From Epiperipatus broadwayi (Eukaryota; Onychophora; Udeonychophora; Euonychophora; Peripatidae), in the NCBI GenBank assembly GCA_028023455.1, contig JAQFVV010013082.1, positions 188,001-252,000 of the forward strand: 64,000 nucleotides of DNA, in the 5' to 3' direction. Below, piece after piece: positions 32,591-44,345 of the stretch; position 1 is the stretch's first letter, and each line of letters starts with the position of its first letter. The notes under the pieces were generated by a model. That model ran no database searches. It saw only the letters and a list, made by a program, of their open reading frames with translations, and was not told the origin of the DNA. A program made the position numbers and the translations under genes.

Positions 32591-33049
32591 ATTTGTTTTT
32601 AAAATATTTTTACTGTATTAATTATTGTATTGTTTTGAATATATATATATATATTGTAATCAGTTGGGTTACATAGTACACCAATAATAATATAGTGTGT
32701 ATATATATAAAGTAAAGGAAAAGTAAATATAAACACAGACATAAATTTTTGTAAATAATTTTCTATATTTTCTAAAATAAAATAATAATAATTAAAGGGT
32801 TAAATAACTTTGGGCTTAAAAGTAAAATTTCATTATGAAATTAATATTTTAAAAAGGTCTGAATAAATATAAATATTGCATTATTATTAATTATTACTCT
32901 AATTTTGAAATTTAAAAACACCCTATTGTATTATTGAAATTTTAATTAATTAAACAAAGTTTTTTATCTATTAGAAATCCCCTAAGTAATAACATGTATA
33001 TGTTTTTAAAGGGATTAGAGAGCTAAAAATAAAAACTTTGTTTTTAATG
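32591..33049. other. No recognised gene
   Basis: AT-rich DNA with short TA runs near 32640-32655 and 32700-32709. Confidence 0.5.
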
Positions 33050-33660
33050 AAGGTGTTATTATCACCTCAGATGATTTTATAAAAAGAGCTGATAAAAAAT
33101 ATCACCCAGTCTGGATAGTGATTTTAAAGAGAACAATTTGGCTGTCAGTTTTATAAGAGTTAGCAGAAGTGCTAGCTGTAAAGTTGGCTCAAGTATTTTG
33201 TGAAGAGTTGGTAACTGTAGCAGAAAATGGCCATAGTAAACTAGCTGCAAAGATGGCTAGAATAATTATCAAGAGAACTGCCACAAGGATGTAAGAAGGC
33301 AGGATAGTAGACTGTTTTCCTTAGTGGGAGTTTGAATTTACATGGAGGAAATGGGTCGATTCTTTGTAATTCATAGCCTTAAAAGTGTTCTGGAAAACAG
33401 CTTGCTGACCTGAAACTTACAAAAACCAAGTATAAGTGGAACTGACTACAGAAGGAAAAAAAAGCCAACCATATGGAATTATATACTTTTACCTGATAAT
33501 GAAAACAAACCTGAATTATATTTTTCTGATGGACCAAAAACCAAACTCACCAAGAAAAGTCTTCTAGCTTGCCCAGGAAATCCCCAGCTTGCTGAAGAAT
33601 TAATTACATGTATGCTGTGTCAGATATATGCAGAAAAGTACAGATAAACATTTATATAAC
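33050..33660 (+). other. Unassigned decayed coding-like segment
   Basis: Base composition and word use become more protein-like here. In one frame I read SDDFIKRADKKYHPVWIVIL, in others LAVKLAQVFCEELVT, KLAAKMARIIIKR, and near the end LACPGNPQLAEELITC. No domain is recognised. The mixture of frames and stops suggests a dead transposon coding region, possibly of a DNA transposon, but this is a guess. Confidence 0.3.
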
Positions 33661-35760
33661 TGGTGAGTTGTTTTAAAATAAGTCACATAAAAATAGACAT
33701 ATATAGAACAATATTATTTTTAAGTCGGTTAAAAATCTATATATTTAAAAGAATATAAAGTAATTTTACTTGAATTATAATTAAGAATCAAGAATAATTC
33801 ATTGACCATCTGGTTTTAAAGGCAAAAGAGATGTTTTTGAACAATAATCCTCATGGATATTATTTTAAAAAAAATTATGTTAAAAAAAATAAATAAATAA
33901 ATAAAGAATCGATGATTCAATAATTTAATTTAAAAACATTGATAATTAACCAACAAATACCTGTCAAAAATTGACTATATTTTTAAGTAAAAAAAAAGAG
34001 AACTTATAAACTGGTACTAATTTTAAATTATATCTATATTTTGTTTATACATACGTATAGGTATGAAATTTATGCATTTTTCCAAAGAAATTAATTATGA
34101 AAATATAATATTATTGCTGTTAAGTTAAAATATGATTTAATGTCAGTGTGTGCACATATGCACACACATATATGCAAATTTTAATCATTTTTTTTGTCAT
34201 TATTGAATACCAATTGAAATATATTAATTTTATGTTATAAATGGTGCATCTGTGCACACATATAGGTAAATCCATGTAACAATTTGAATTTTGACTAGTA
34301 ATTATGTAAATCACAAATGTAATAATTATTTTATGTTAATTGAAATGTTTTTATTGTATATTACAAAACGCATGTCTGTGTATGGATATATGTATGCGTT
34401 TATAGATACCCATTAAGAAATAATGCAGTTAATGTAATAATTTAAATTTTGTAGTAATCTTATAAATTACAGTGTAATGACTTTTATTATTGTATACTTT
34501 TCAAAATCAGAACCCTTATAAGACCTTTTTTTTTGTTGTTATTAATAAACTTATATTTAATTGTTAAAAATTGTATTCCATCATCTCTTGGTCACATACA
34601 GTAATAGAGCTTATGTTCTCTGAGCTAGATTTCAGACACGGATAAATGGGGATGTGTATTTAGTGCTTTGGGGCATCCAGAGATGATCAATCATCATCCT
34701 GGTTGGTGCAAAAGAGGATACTCTTTAAAGCCCATGCACTATTATTTTTATTTTACTTTAGTCTTATTAAAAATTTAAGTTTATAGTTGGCCAGTACAAG
34801 TGGCCAGAGCATTGATGATGATCAGAATGTTCTAAATGTCCCAGCATTATTGTTTTGATTTCTGATTATTATGTATTTTAATGGATGGGCACTAAGCTGG
34901 TGCATCCAAGTTATGTTTAAATAATTGCCCAAGGTGGCAAAGGCTCAAGTGTTAGCCTGGTCTACAGAAGACCCATTTTCAAGCCAGTCACCAGATTGAC
35001 TGTTGATTTTATTTTGATTTATTGGAATGATTTGTTTATTCCCATTAATGATGATGAATGGTATTTGAATTATACTTACTTTTACTTTATAATGCTGGTT
35101 GATATATGATTAATTATATTTTAGTTGCTCTTCTGAGTTAGCTGGCTGATCTCTCAATGTTCTCAGAGATTTTGATCTCATGCTTCCCTTAAATATATCT
35201 TATATATACTTTGCAAATTATTGATATTTATATTTCATTAAATGGACTGCGAGTGATGATGATTTTCCTTCACCCCAGATTCACTTTCTTCCCTCCTATA
35301 CCCCCATCCCATTACAATATATATATATATATACAACAGGCAATGTAAACAAGTTTGGCCATTCTAACTCTAAGATAAAAATAAAGAAAGAGATAGAGAG
35401 AAAGAGAGAGAAACAGAGAGAAATGAGTTTTGTGATGACTATACAAAAATCAATCCATGAAACATAGGTATGTTCACATATAGAATATTCTGGTCCATTT
35501 TTTGTTTGATGTTTTGCAAACTGTTTTTTAATTTTTTCAGCAGACTTTTTTACCTAAAATACTTCAATAACACATCTAATTATAGTTCTCCAATGTACTG
35601 TATTCTCTGCCATAGTTTCCCAATTGAAACAATTAATATTACACTTCTTCAGAATGTCTAAGGTAATCCTTATAATGTAAACAAGGTTTATCTTTTTAGG
35701 ACAAATATGCTCTGTTCAGCAATAAAATATTATTTTAGAAAGATTTTTTTATATATATGT
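33661..35760. other. No recognised gene
   Basis: AT-rich DNA. 34560-35200 is somewhat more complex and contains several GCCACTTGTACTGGCC-like and TGGTGCATCC words, but no frame or second copy. An AG-rich run is at 35379-35421. Confidence 0.4.
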
Positions 35761-35765
35761 CAAAT

Positions 35766-35835
35766 GCATTGACCAAGAAGCGAACCAGGCCAGCTGCTTG
35801 GAAGGCAGCTATGCTAACCACTCGGCCATCAATGC
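35766..35835 (-). repeat. tRNA-Gly(TCC)-derived SINE head
   Basis: Reverse strand, 70 nt: acceptor GCATTGA/TCAATGC pairs perfectly; anticodon arm GCTGC-CTTCCAA-GCAGC gives anticodon TCC (Gly); D-arm region GGCCGAGTGGTTAGCAT and T-arm GGTTCGC are recognisable, although the T stem is imperfect. Flanks are GTCAA before and TTTGACATATATA after, the same as the copies at 1372 and 23935. The conserved flanks imply retroposition of a tRNA-derived unit, though a surviving tRNA gene is not excluded. Confidence 0.65.
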
Positions 35836-36034
35836 TTGACTATTTTAGAAAGATTTATAATGCATATTTGTTTTACATGTCCGATTCAACAAAGATGTCA
35901 TTTTACAATAGTGGACTGTACATTATCATATTCAACAAGTTGAAGATCATATTAATTAATTTGGTGACCTTGCCTATCTATAAATGAAACATCTTTAAAC
36001 CCTTAATATTGTACCAATAAGGTGTCTAAGTCTC

Positions 36035-36530
36035 ATTTCCATATAATAAACTAGGCACAGTTGTTTCACTGTGATGAAATCCTCTCAATACCCAAGTTCT
36101 CCATTCTGCCAAGATATTAAATTGATTTCCATTTTCAAATTGATAACGATTCAAACTAAAAGTTGCTGAGGATTGCCAATAAAGAAATCGAGTTTTTTGA
36201 TCATTAATCATTAAACCAAAATTGTTATATGTTGCACTCAAAATATTAAGTACATTCTATAAATCCACTTTTGAACTAGGAAAAGAAGAACACAAATTCT
36301 GTTTAATTGAGCTGGCTATAAACACTAGAAAAACAAACTGGGAGCAAATATACATCCTTGTTTAACACAAATCTTTACTTCAATTGCCTTAGATTTTCCA
36401 TCTGTAAGCTGTGTAATACAAATAAATTTTGGTGGGCAATCAAATAATTTCGAACAATGCCATAGACATAACCTTTTAACGGAATCAAATGGCTTGATCA
36501 AGTCAGTAAAAGCAATATATCAAAAACTCT
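36035..36530 (-). pseudogene. RTE-like reverse transcriptase fragment
   Basis: Reverse strand: FTDLIKPFDSVKR (motif A region; the catalytic Asp and the aromatic-Asp pair are recognisable), KFICITQLTDGKSKAIE, then IEVKICVKQGCIFAPSLFF (motif B, VKQGC-x-x-AP-x-LF). Further downstream LMINDQKTRFL corresponds to motif D, and a FENGNQFNIL stretch to the following strand. Motif C (F/YADD) is deleted. The style matches RTE-like LINEs whose 3' ends are scattered here. Confidence 0.75.
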
Positions 36531-36540
36531 CATCAATTTT

Positions 36541-37039
36541 TTGAAAATACCTATACTATATGGAATAATAATGATATTCACAATAATTACTATAAACTTG
36601 TCTATTTTCTTTATTTTTAACAATTGGAATATTAGAAGCATCCTAAACATTAGACAGACAAATAAAACAACAAAGCTGTTAGATGTGATAACAAATATTA
36701 CTAATAACATTTATAAAACACAAAAAGGATTATCAGTTACTTGCATAATCTTTTTCAACTGGGAACCTTTTGCATTAAATTTAACCTAAAAGTTTTCCCA
36801 TCCAAATAACTGAAGGGTCTTCTTTATTTTATAATTTATATTAGTAGTGTTTAATGCCATAAATAAATGCTTTTTAATTTCTAGGCAGCATGCATGCTTA
36901 AAAATAATTACATTATGAGTTGAAATTTTATTGAACAATTACTAACAATAAATGCCCTTCAATAAGTGTATAAATTTTTATTAATCATTTGTTATTAGAA
37001 ATGAGTATATGATTTTTAACGTTTAATACAGATTTTTTA
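36541..37039. other. No recognised gene
   Basis: AT-rich DNA; overlapping short frames on both strands are Ile/Phe/Asn-rich and unsupported. Confidence 0.5.
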
Positions 37040-37260
37040 TTTAAATTGTTACATTTTGATTTACAAGTGTCAAATTTTTTTCACCCACAACTTTGACACC
37101 ATCCACTCTAGACAAATACAATAATGATTATCATTAATCATTTATTAAACTAGAGATTATCTTTAACCCAAATATAAAATTTACCTTAAAGATTAATACA
37201 TCTGAATTTTTACTTCAATACACACATATATGAAGTTATTCACATTTCTTTTATCCATGT
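37040..37260 (-). mobile_element. Family A fragment, reverse strand
   Basis: ACATTTTGATTTACAAGTGTC then ACACCATCCACTCTAGACAAA then TTTATTAAACTAGAGATTATC reproduces in order the left arm of the fold-back copy at 11157-11280. No ribozyme portion is present. Confidence 0.65.
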
Positions 37261-38585
37261 GTAATATAATAAAAATAAGATATATATGTATACAACTAAT
37301 AGGGGCAATATAATATCCATTTTCTTAACCATTACTTCCACATGCACAATGGTTTTTAAATTTATATAATTGACACTCTTACTTTCAAATATAAGATTGT
37401 AGCCACTGTAAAAGAATATGCTAATACCATTAATATGCATTTGGGCAAAACTATATTTTACACTAAGGTCAAACCCCATTTATTACACAAATGCCTGCTG
37501 TTTACTTTTGTACATTTCACAAGTTTTATACTATACAATTTTTATATTTTTAATCAACAAGTATTCACAACATTTTACAGTCAATATACACACACATGAT
37601 TATTAACTAATTAATTAATTTAAGAGCTATATAGGGCTTGACTAAGTGAAAAGACCTGGTTGAGTAAAAATGCTTATTAGAAATTTACCCACTTATTTTA
37701 AATGTCCACACCCTATATTTGAAAGTAAAAATTAGGATAATTGTAAATTTTAGAAATTTAAATCTTGATACATAAGCAGAGGATAATGATTAAACATGGA
37801 GATTATCAAGTATTTATCGATGCACTTATATATATATATAGTGAAAAAAATATCCTAGTGCATATTGCTAGCTGACAATTCAAATACAAAATGTTCAAAT
37901 TACCCTTCCAAACATTTTATTTTTTAGTAACACCCCCTGTAAATAAATATAAAATCTGAATATTTGAATGCTGTTTGAAGTTTAGATTTTATATTTATTC
38001 ATAGAGGGCGTTGCTGAAAAACATAACATCTGGGAGAATGATTTGAATAAAATATATATATATTCGAATATTATTAAATTTAAAGTTCCAATTATCTAAG
38101 GATGAAATAAATGTTATAACTTCTAATTTACTAAAAAGTGATTAACAAAAATTTTTTTATGTGTCATTGAAGATGAATGTTGTATATAATTGTTTGATAA
38201 AACTTTAACATGATGTAAACTTGTGTTATGTATATCTATAAATATAAAACAGTGGTGTATAACATTTGGTTTGAGTTAAATTAAAAGATCTGTTTGCATT
38301 GTGGTATTATTTTTTAATGTTTACTACCATATGTTTCCAAGTAAATATGAATATTAATACATGGGTTTGTGTATCCACAAAACATAAATTTGAAATCTGT
38401 TATGTGATTTAATCTAGATTTACCATAACCAAACCCTACATTATTTAGTGCGTTGATAAAGTGGCCAACTCTGGAACTCAAGGATTTTGATTTCGGGTTA
38501 GTACTGTGACTTCTGTAGCTTGAATTTCTTGTGAACTCCCAAATAATAAACAGTTTATTTCATTTTTCATTTATTTACAACCAAA
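37261..38585. other. No recognised gene
   Basis: AT-rich DNA. About 37870-38040 holds an imperfect inverted repeat (CAAACATTTTATTTTTTAGT ... with AACATAACATCTGGGAGAAT; TTTATATTTATT), otherwise nothing recognised. Confidence 0.45.
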
Positions 38586-38986
38586 TCTCAAAAGAAAGAA
38601 AGAAAAAAAGAAAGGAAGGAAGAAAGAAAGGAAGAAAGGAAGAAAGAAAGAAAGAAAGGAAAAAAGAAAGAAAGAAATAAAGGAAGGGGAAAAAAAAGAA
38701 AGAAAGGAAGGAAGAAAGAAAGAAAGAAAGGGGGGAAGAAAGGAAGGAAAAAAGAAAGGAATGAAGAAAGGAAGAAAGAAAAGAAGAAAGACTGGAAGGA
38801 AGATAGAAAGAAAGAAAGAAAGGAAGAAAGAAAGAAAGAAAGGAAGAAAAAAGGAAGAAAGAAAGAAAGGAAGAAAGAAAGGAAGGAAGGAAGAAAGAAA
38901 GGAAGGAAGGAAGGAAGGAAAGAAAGGAAGAAAAGAAGGAAAGAAAGAAAGAAAGGAAAGAAAGAAAGAAAGAAAGAAAAAAGATG
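38586..38986. repeat. Polypurine (GAAA/GGAA)n tract, about 400 bp
   Basis: An almost pure purine run of GAAA, GGAA and AAAG units with a handful of T or C interruptions. Long frames of Lys/Arg/Glu (forward) and Ser/Phe/Leu (reverse) across it are artefacts of composition. Confidence 0.97.
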
Positions 38987-39102
38987 CACATATAAAAAAA
39001 GTTTTAAATTCAGTTCAAAAATTGTTTTTCCTGACATCTGCTGAAAACCAAGCCAAGTGAAAAACATTTCAAATATTAAAAAAAAAAGAAAAACAAAAAA
39101 GA

Positions 39103-39410
39103 ATGATTTTGTCTTATAAAGCAGCAAGTAACTGCTTAGAACAAACAGGTGTTACTGACTTCATTGAAAAAATTAAAAGACTGAAGTTGAGTTGGACTGA
39201 ACATATTGCTAGAACAGATGATAATGGATGGACAATTGAAATCTTAAACTGGATTCCAAAAGACCCAGAAAGAGACCACACATGAGATGGATGGATGAAA
39301 TAAGAAAGTGTGCAGGGATGGTGTGGAGAAGGGAAGCTAAAGATAGGAGAAGATGAATTGAACTTGGAATGACCATCATCCTGCAGTGGATTGATAATGG
39401 TTGATGATGA
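39103..39410 (+). pseudogene. RTE-type LINE 3' end, forward
   Basis: Forward reading gives GVTDFIEKIKRLKLSWTEHI then ARTDDNGWTIEILNWIPKDP; after a frameshift near 39280 the RWMDEIRKCAG-MVWRREAK tail continues, ending with CTGCAGTGGATTGATAATGG. This is the C-terminal region of RTE-like ORF2 (consensus K-W-x-GHIAR-x-DDNRW). The stop at 39283 is caused by the shift. Confidence 0.8.
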
Positions 39411-39641
39411 ATTGCTTAGGTAAACTCTCAGGATTATGTAAAACATTTTTGATGCTTCAGTATATGGGTTTAAATCTATTTTTTGATCAAAACCGTTTTT
39501 GATGCTTTAGTATATGTGTTTGAATTGATTTTTTTTCAAAAACATTTTTGACGCTTCAGTATATCGGTTCGAACCTATATTTTACTCAAATGTACGGACA
39601 TTTTAAAACATAAATAATTAGGGCTAATATATATATAGTAA

Positions 39642-39785
39642 TACATCATCATTTCCAACAATTATCGAACCACTGCAGCATGAAGATCTTTTCAAGTTCC
39701 ATCCATCTCCTCTGACCTCTAGCCTCTCTTCTTCTTTTCATCACAGCACACTTCCTTATTTCATCAATCCATCCCAGTCTTTTTA
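39642..39785 (-). pseudogene. RTE-type LINE 3' end, reverse
   Basis: CATCATCATTTCCAACAATT, CCACTGCAGCATGAAGATC and the CTCTTCTTCTTTTCATCACA block match the reverse RTE 3' ends elsewhere. It lies about 230 bp from the forward copy, so the two face each other tail to tail. Confidence 0.7.
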
Positions 39786-39789
39786 AATA

Positions 39790-40539
39790 TGGGCAAAGAA
39801 AAAAAAATCGAATAAAACAATATGCACTTATGTGCGCATAAAATAAAATAAAAACTATAATAAAATAAAAAACTATAATAAATGAATGCTTTTTGTTGAT
39901 GTTGTTGTTCGTTTTAGTATTTTTTTTAATGTGCGCTTTTTTATGATTTGGTTACTATAGATATGATGGAAATCCTTTTAAACATTTCAATTTTTAAGAT
40001 AAGTAAACATAGACGCACATACACGGATATATATTAAACAGTGTTCATTAGATTAATCAATTAAAATTAACCATCAATTATTAATTACATTCATAAAGAT
40101 CTGCACGAGTGGCACTATTCATGCTTTGTATGGCTACTTTAGTCTAAACCGAAATATAAAAGCCATTAAATCTAAATATATATATATTCTACTGGTATAT
40201 AATATATTATTTGTTTTAACAGGTAATTATGAAGTACTTTACTAATATATAACATCTATTATTCAAAGTCACAGTTTATTTATTATTTTATATAAATATC
40301 AAGAGTATTTTAAAAACGCTCGTTTCTATAAAATTTTAAAACCTAAACTCTCAGCTTTTCTAAATCCCCTCCCACTTATTACAGAAGACATTTGTGGATA
40401 CGATCACAATAAATTCTCTAATTTTTGATAGCTAATGCTTATAAAAAAAGACTCAAAAATTGAAGCAATTTGCGATTCTCTGTAAACGTTTAAAATATTT
40501 ATCGGAGTGAAAAATACTCCTAGTTTTAACTTGAGTTTT
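39790..40539. other. No recognised gene
   Basis: AT-rich DNA with no motif recognised. Confidence 0.5.
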
Positions 40540-41180
40540 TAACAATAAATGTGAGTGGACTTCACTAAATAGAAGGACCATTGAAAAGTTAGCCCCATTT
40601 CTCGGACTTTATTCTCCCGTAATTTCCTTACTACTTTTACAAGCAGAAGGCGTGAATACAACAACATTAGATAATAAAGGCCAATTTACGAAATTACCCT
40701 ATGTGGAATAACATGGTGGTAATATTTAAGTACTATTTTGTGCAATTGTGGCAATTTGTTTGGAGAGTTGGAAGCGTGCGAGCCGGCGACAATGAAGACT
40801 AGTTGACGCTAATGGATCACCAAGTTTCCATCAAGAGCAGGTTAAATTAGAAAAAGTAATTTGATAAATGGAAAATAAAAACAAAATTCCTTTCTGATGG
40901 CCTCATCGAAGGCTGATTGAGGAACATTTGTCCTGTAGATAATTTCTTTTGACTCCCCCCCCCTCCCGTAACTGGTTTGCTCTACACATTGCTTTTGTTA
41001 CTCTGATTAACGGCTCGTATTGGCAAGCATCAATGCTAACTTTTCCATTGTTGCTTCAATCTAAGCAATGAATTTCGATTAGAAGGACAAAATCTTATTA
41101 ATTTTAATTTACGACTTGACATACGGGTCTTGTTATTGTTGGATGACGTCAAATATGACGACACTAAATTTAAACTTAAG
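40540..41180. other. Complex, repeat-free island
   Basis: More balanced composition than its surroundings, with few homopolymers and no second copy in the window, including GCGTGCGAGCCGGCGACAA, ATGGATCACCAAGTTTCCAT, ATGGCCTCATCGAAGGCTGA and a C9 run near 40955. No open frame longer than chance and no splice-bounded exon was seen. It might be a conserved non-coding or regulatory element; this is a guess from composition. Confidence 0.3.
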
Positions 41181-41309
41181 AAAATGTGCGTCCGTATTCA
41201 GCACAAAATATATATTTTTTTACTACGTAAATTATATGCGCTAGGAATAGCACACACATATATTTACATACTATAATGCATTCACGCATATATATTATTA
41301 TTACACGTA

Positions 41310-41580
41310 TATAAACAAATTATACCAAATTCAGAATTAAAGAGCTAGCCAAAATTTAAAAACTAAAATTTCATGACCAATTTGTTTTAGTGCCAACGCG
41401 GACTTGTCAAGTGCAAAGGAAAACAAACACAACACAAATAGATAATATATATTTGCGTTTGTGTTCCTTTGCTCTTGACTGGTTTGTCTAGGCAGTGAAA
41501 TAAACTGGTTGTGAAATTTTACGATTTAAATTTTGGCTAGACTTTTGAATCTGAATTTGGTGTAATTTGTTTATTTTTAT
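41310..41580. repeat. Fold-back of PLE-like terminal sequence
   Basis: 41312-41435 (AAATTATACCAAATTCAGAA ... GGACTTGTCAAGTGCAAAGG) is the imperfect reverse complement of 41455-41575 (... GAATCTGAATTTGGTGTAAT). The same words occur next to the PLE endonuclease fragment at 31590-31690, so this is a PLE-derived terminal repeat in inverted form. Its TTGACAAGTC-CGCGTTGGCAC-TAAAAC stretch recalls a hammerhead but lacks both core boxes. Confidence 0.65.
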
Positions 41581-42499
41581 TGATGAGTTTGAGTTTTAGT
41601 CTTTAATATCGCACATACATATAATTAATTTTTTTTTTTTAAAAAAAAAATACATTTAACAACAGGATGAAATCTTTTAGGTGGTGTATGAAATCAAGGT
41701 TTTTTTTTATCGTAACCGATTATGAAGATAAAAGATCTTTTAAAAAGCATTAGTTTGAATATATATATACATGATGAATATATTGTGCGGATTAGTCCCA
41801 TTTAAAGGATAACATGTTAGTAAAGGATTGCTTTTCTCCTACTAATTCAGAATGAATGCTTTTCAAAAAAATATATGTAGTTCCATTATTCTTTATCCAT
41901 ATATAAATGCCGTGTGATATGGTGGTAATCTGCCCTCCACATCTACGATCTGGGTTTAAATCCAAGCCAGGTAAAATTTGTAACTTTTTTTGAAGCAGGA
42001 TTAGAATATTTTTTCAGCTTGTCACCTCATAGCTTTTCAGCTAATAATTCAATAGGGGTCAGTGAGAGGGTATCCAGATATCTTTAACCACAAATCCTCA
42101 CTATCCAGAAATTAGCAAGCCTAGCCGTTAATTATTTCTTCGCCACTGTTTCCGCTAGAGAAAGCATTTAGCTGCACTTCAACCAACTCAATTCATCATC
42201 TATTACAGCTATTAAATGGGTAAGTAGCTATTTGTATTCAGAAGATAAAGCAAGCGTGGAAAATTATCCAAAATCTTACCACCTGATAATTGGATAACAT
42301 GATAAATAATCCTTTCATCAAAATATTTATGGTGCTATGAGCAACTATTGAAAAGGCCTTTGACTCATACGCAGCTACTTAATGACTGATTTACCTCTAT
42401 TCTTACCTACATATAATATTTAATTGGCATTTTAAATCGGTTGCCGGGGGGTGGGGTTGGATAGTTAAAAATCATTTCTATAATAGTTTGATTAATAAT
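41581..42499. other. No recognised gene
   Basis: AT-rich. 41917-41960 (GATATGGTGGTAATCTGCCC ... CTGGGTTTAAATCC) has weak A- and B-box-like words and may be an eroded tRNA-derived repeat. Otherwise nothing supported. Confidence 0.4.
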
Positions 42500-42970
42500 T
42501 TTTATTATACATTCTTTAAACTAGAGATTATCCAATAATGAATAATATTTCAGTAGTGTAATCTTCACTACATCATCCTCACCAAGATAGGGACTGATTT
42601 CCATCTGCAAAGATATGTGAAAAAGATCTATAATTCCCAAGATGCGCATTTTGTGCTGGACCAGCACTAATGAGTTGGCCCAGACCACAATTTCTTCATA
42701 TACCTTTATCATTGTTTAATATATATATATATCAAATCACTTCTGTTTAATTGATAGGTCGAAGTTGGTGCTTTCACAACTTTTATACAAACCACTTATT
42801 GAAAGTATATTATTAGTTATTTATTAGATTAGAGATTATCCAATAATAAATAATGTTTCTGTAGTTTAATTTTCATTATTCCCCTCTCACCCAATGTATG
42901 GAATGGCATGAGAATGGTATAATGAAAATTACACTACAGAGATATTATTCACTTTTTTATTAAAGGGTTT
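42500..42970 (-). mobile_element. Family A copy, reverse strand
   Basis: Reverse strand: AACAATGATAAAGGTATATG, the decayed ribozyme at about 42645-42690 (CTCATTA, stem II GTGCTG/CAGCAC, AAAA, TGCGCATC, TTGGGAAT), AGATCTTTTTCACATATC and then the ATTACACTACTGAAATATTA and ATTGGATAATCTCTAGTTTA blocks. A second inverted piece follows at 42780-42970. Stem II has become fully complementary but the core boxes are mutated. Confidence 0.65.
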
Positions 42971-43254
42971 CAAGATGAATGGCAGTTTTAGCTATATCTA
43001 AAAATTATTACTAATATTTTTAATTTCTAGAATCTATTAAAAGGTAATCAATTTTACATTGTGAAGTAATATTGCTTTATTTTTTTTTTTAAAACAGTAG
43101 ATAACTACTTAAATGCAAGTTAATTCTAATCTTTATTATTGGTCTCAGTATGTGATTCTATAATAATTATATTTGCTCTCATAAAAAAGCAGGTTTTGAT
43201 AATGAAAGTACATCTACTAGTGCATTGCAGCTAAATCAGTTCTAAAACACTAAA

Positions 43255-43600
43255 CATCACATGATCACTATCTCTTATTCCAGAACAATTGTTATTAAAC
43301 AAGGCAAAACTCTCCATACAGTAGTGTCACCCAGAGTAATCAATGGATGCCAGAAGGCTTGTGCATAAAATCCCTATCTAGTGCTGGAGGGTTGCATTAG
43401 GTCCTAAGATCTAGGTGCAGTGCTCTCAGATCCAAGGCTCCTCACTGTCGAGGGTACATGCCAGAAACTGGTCTGGGGATATTGGATGAGTAGGTACTAG
43501 ATAGGGATTTTATGCACAAGCCTTCTGGCATTCATTGATTACTCTGGTTGGCAAAGGGTGGCACTACTGTATGGAGAGTTTTGCCTTGTTTAAATCAGTT
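43255..43600 (+). mobile_element. Family C full hairpin element with box B and hammerhead
   Basis: Arms 43296-43386 and 43494-43593 (AAACAAGGCAAAACTCTCCA / inverse) enclose a loop of about 107 bp with GGAGGGTTGCATTAGGTCC, box-B-like GATCTAGGTGCAGTGC, the hammerhead (43430-43487) and GAGTAGGTACTAGATAGGG. The outer words TCACATGATCACTATCTC match 25241 and 52438. This is the most complete family C copy. There is no open frame. Confidence 0.8.
43430..43487 (+). ncRNA. Hammerhead ribozyme, family C, complete two-part stem I
   Basis: Outer stem I ATCCAA (43430-43435)/TTGGAT (43482-43487), internal loop GGC/TA, inner stem I TCCTCA (43439-43444)/TGGGGA (43474-43479), core CTGTCGA (43445-43451; A6 changed to U), decayed stem II, GAAA (43464-43467), CTGG, UC (43472-43473). 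The whole architecture is visible, but the A6 change and decayed stem II make activity unlikely. Confidence 0.65.
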
Positions 43601-44082
43601 TTATTTTTTAAAAGCTTCACTTGAATGTAAACATATTAATGATGAAATGTAATGTTAAGGTTGAAATGTTAGAATAAATTGCATTAATAGGACAGCAAAC
43701 AATAAAAAGTTGCCAGTAATAATAATCAAATGTGATCACTTAGTATAGTATTGCTTAGTTACTGTACCAAACTTTGGATAGAAAATATGCACATGGACAT
43801 TACAATTATGTTTTCTATCACTAATTAAAATTAATTGATCTTGAAATTTATTAAGTTACAACACAATATAAATGTCACATGATCTAATCATTGCTGTTGC
43901 ATTGTGGTCAATATTTTGCAAAGCTTGGTGTTTACCAGGAACTATATATTGTGTTCTAATATTTTAAAAAGATTTGCTGTACAGCCAAATGCCTTTATGA
44001 ATTCAATGCAAAATAGAAACTTATATTAATAGTTTGTAGCAACTTTTATAATACTTAAAGACATCCCAAACTGGTGTCATGA
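43601..44082. other. No recognised gene
   Basis: AT-rich DNA. ATCACATGATCTAATCATTG-like words at 43876 may be an eroded C or D end. Confidence 0.45.
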
Positions 44083-44345
44083 TCATCATCAGTCATTCAA
44101 CTATTATCAATACACTGCAAGATGAAGGTATTTTGAGGTTTAATCCAATTTTTCCAATTTGTAGCTTACTTTGTATATTCCACAAGCAATGTTTTTATCT
44201 CATTCATCTAGTTAACAATTTTGTTTTCTGGTTTTTTTTTCAATCTCTTGGGATTCACTTTAAGGCTCCATTTGTCCCATATATTGTTATCTTTTCTAGA
44301 TCCATGTTTGTCCCAGACCTTTTATTTTTTATTTCAATGGCATGA
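44083..44345 (-). pseudogene. RTE-type LINE 3' end, decayed
   Basis: CATTCAACTATTATCAATAC, ACTGCAAGATGAAGG and the TTTATCTCATTCATCTA block match other reverse-strand RTE 3' ends with heavy mutation. The forward frame here is a shadow. Confidence 0.6.

Noticed and set aside
38575-39127. Ser/Phe/Leu-rich and Lys/Arg/Glu-rich frames
   Set aside because: Artefacts of the polypurine tract; no codon structure beyond composition.
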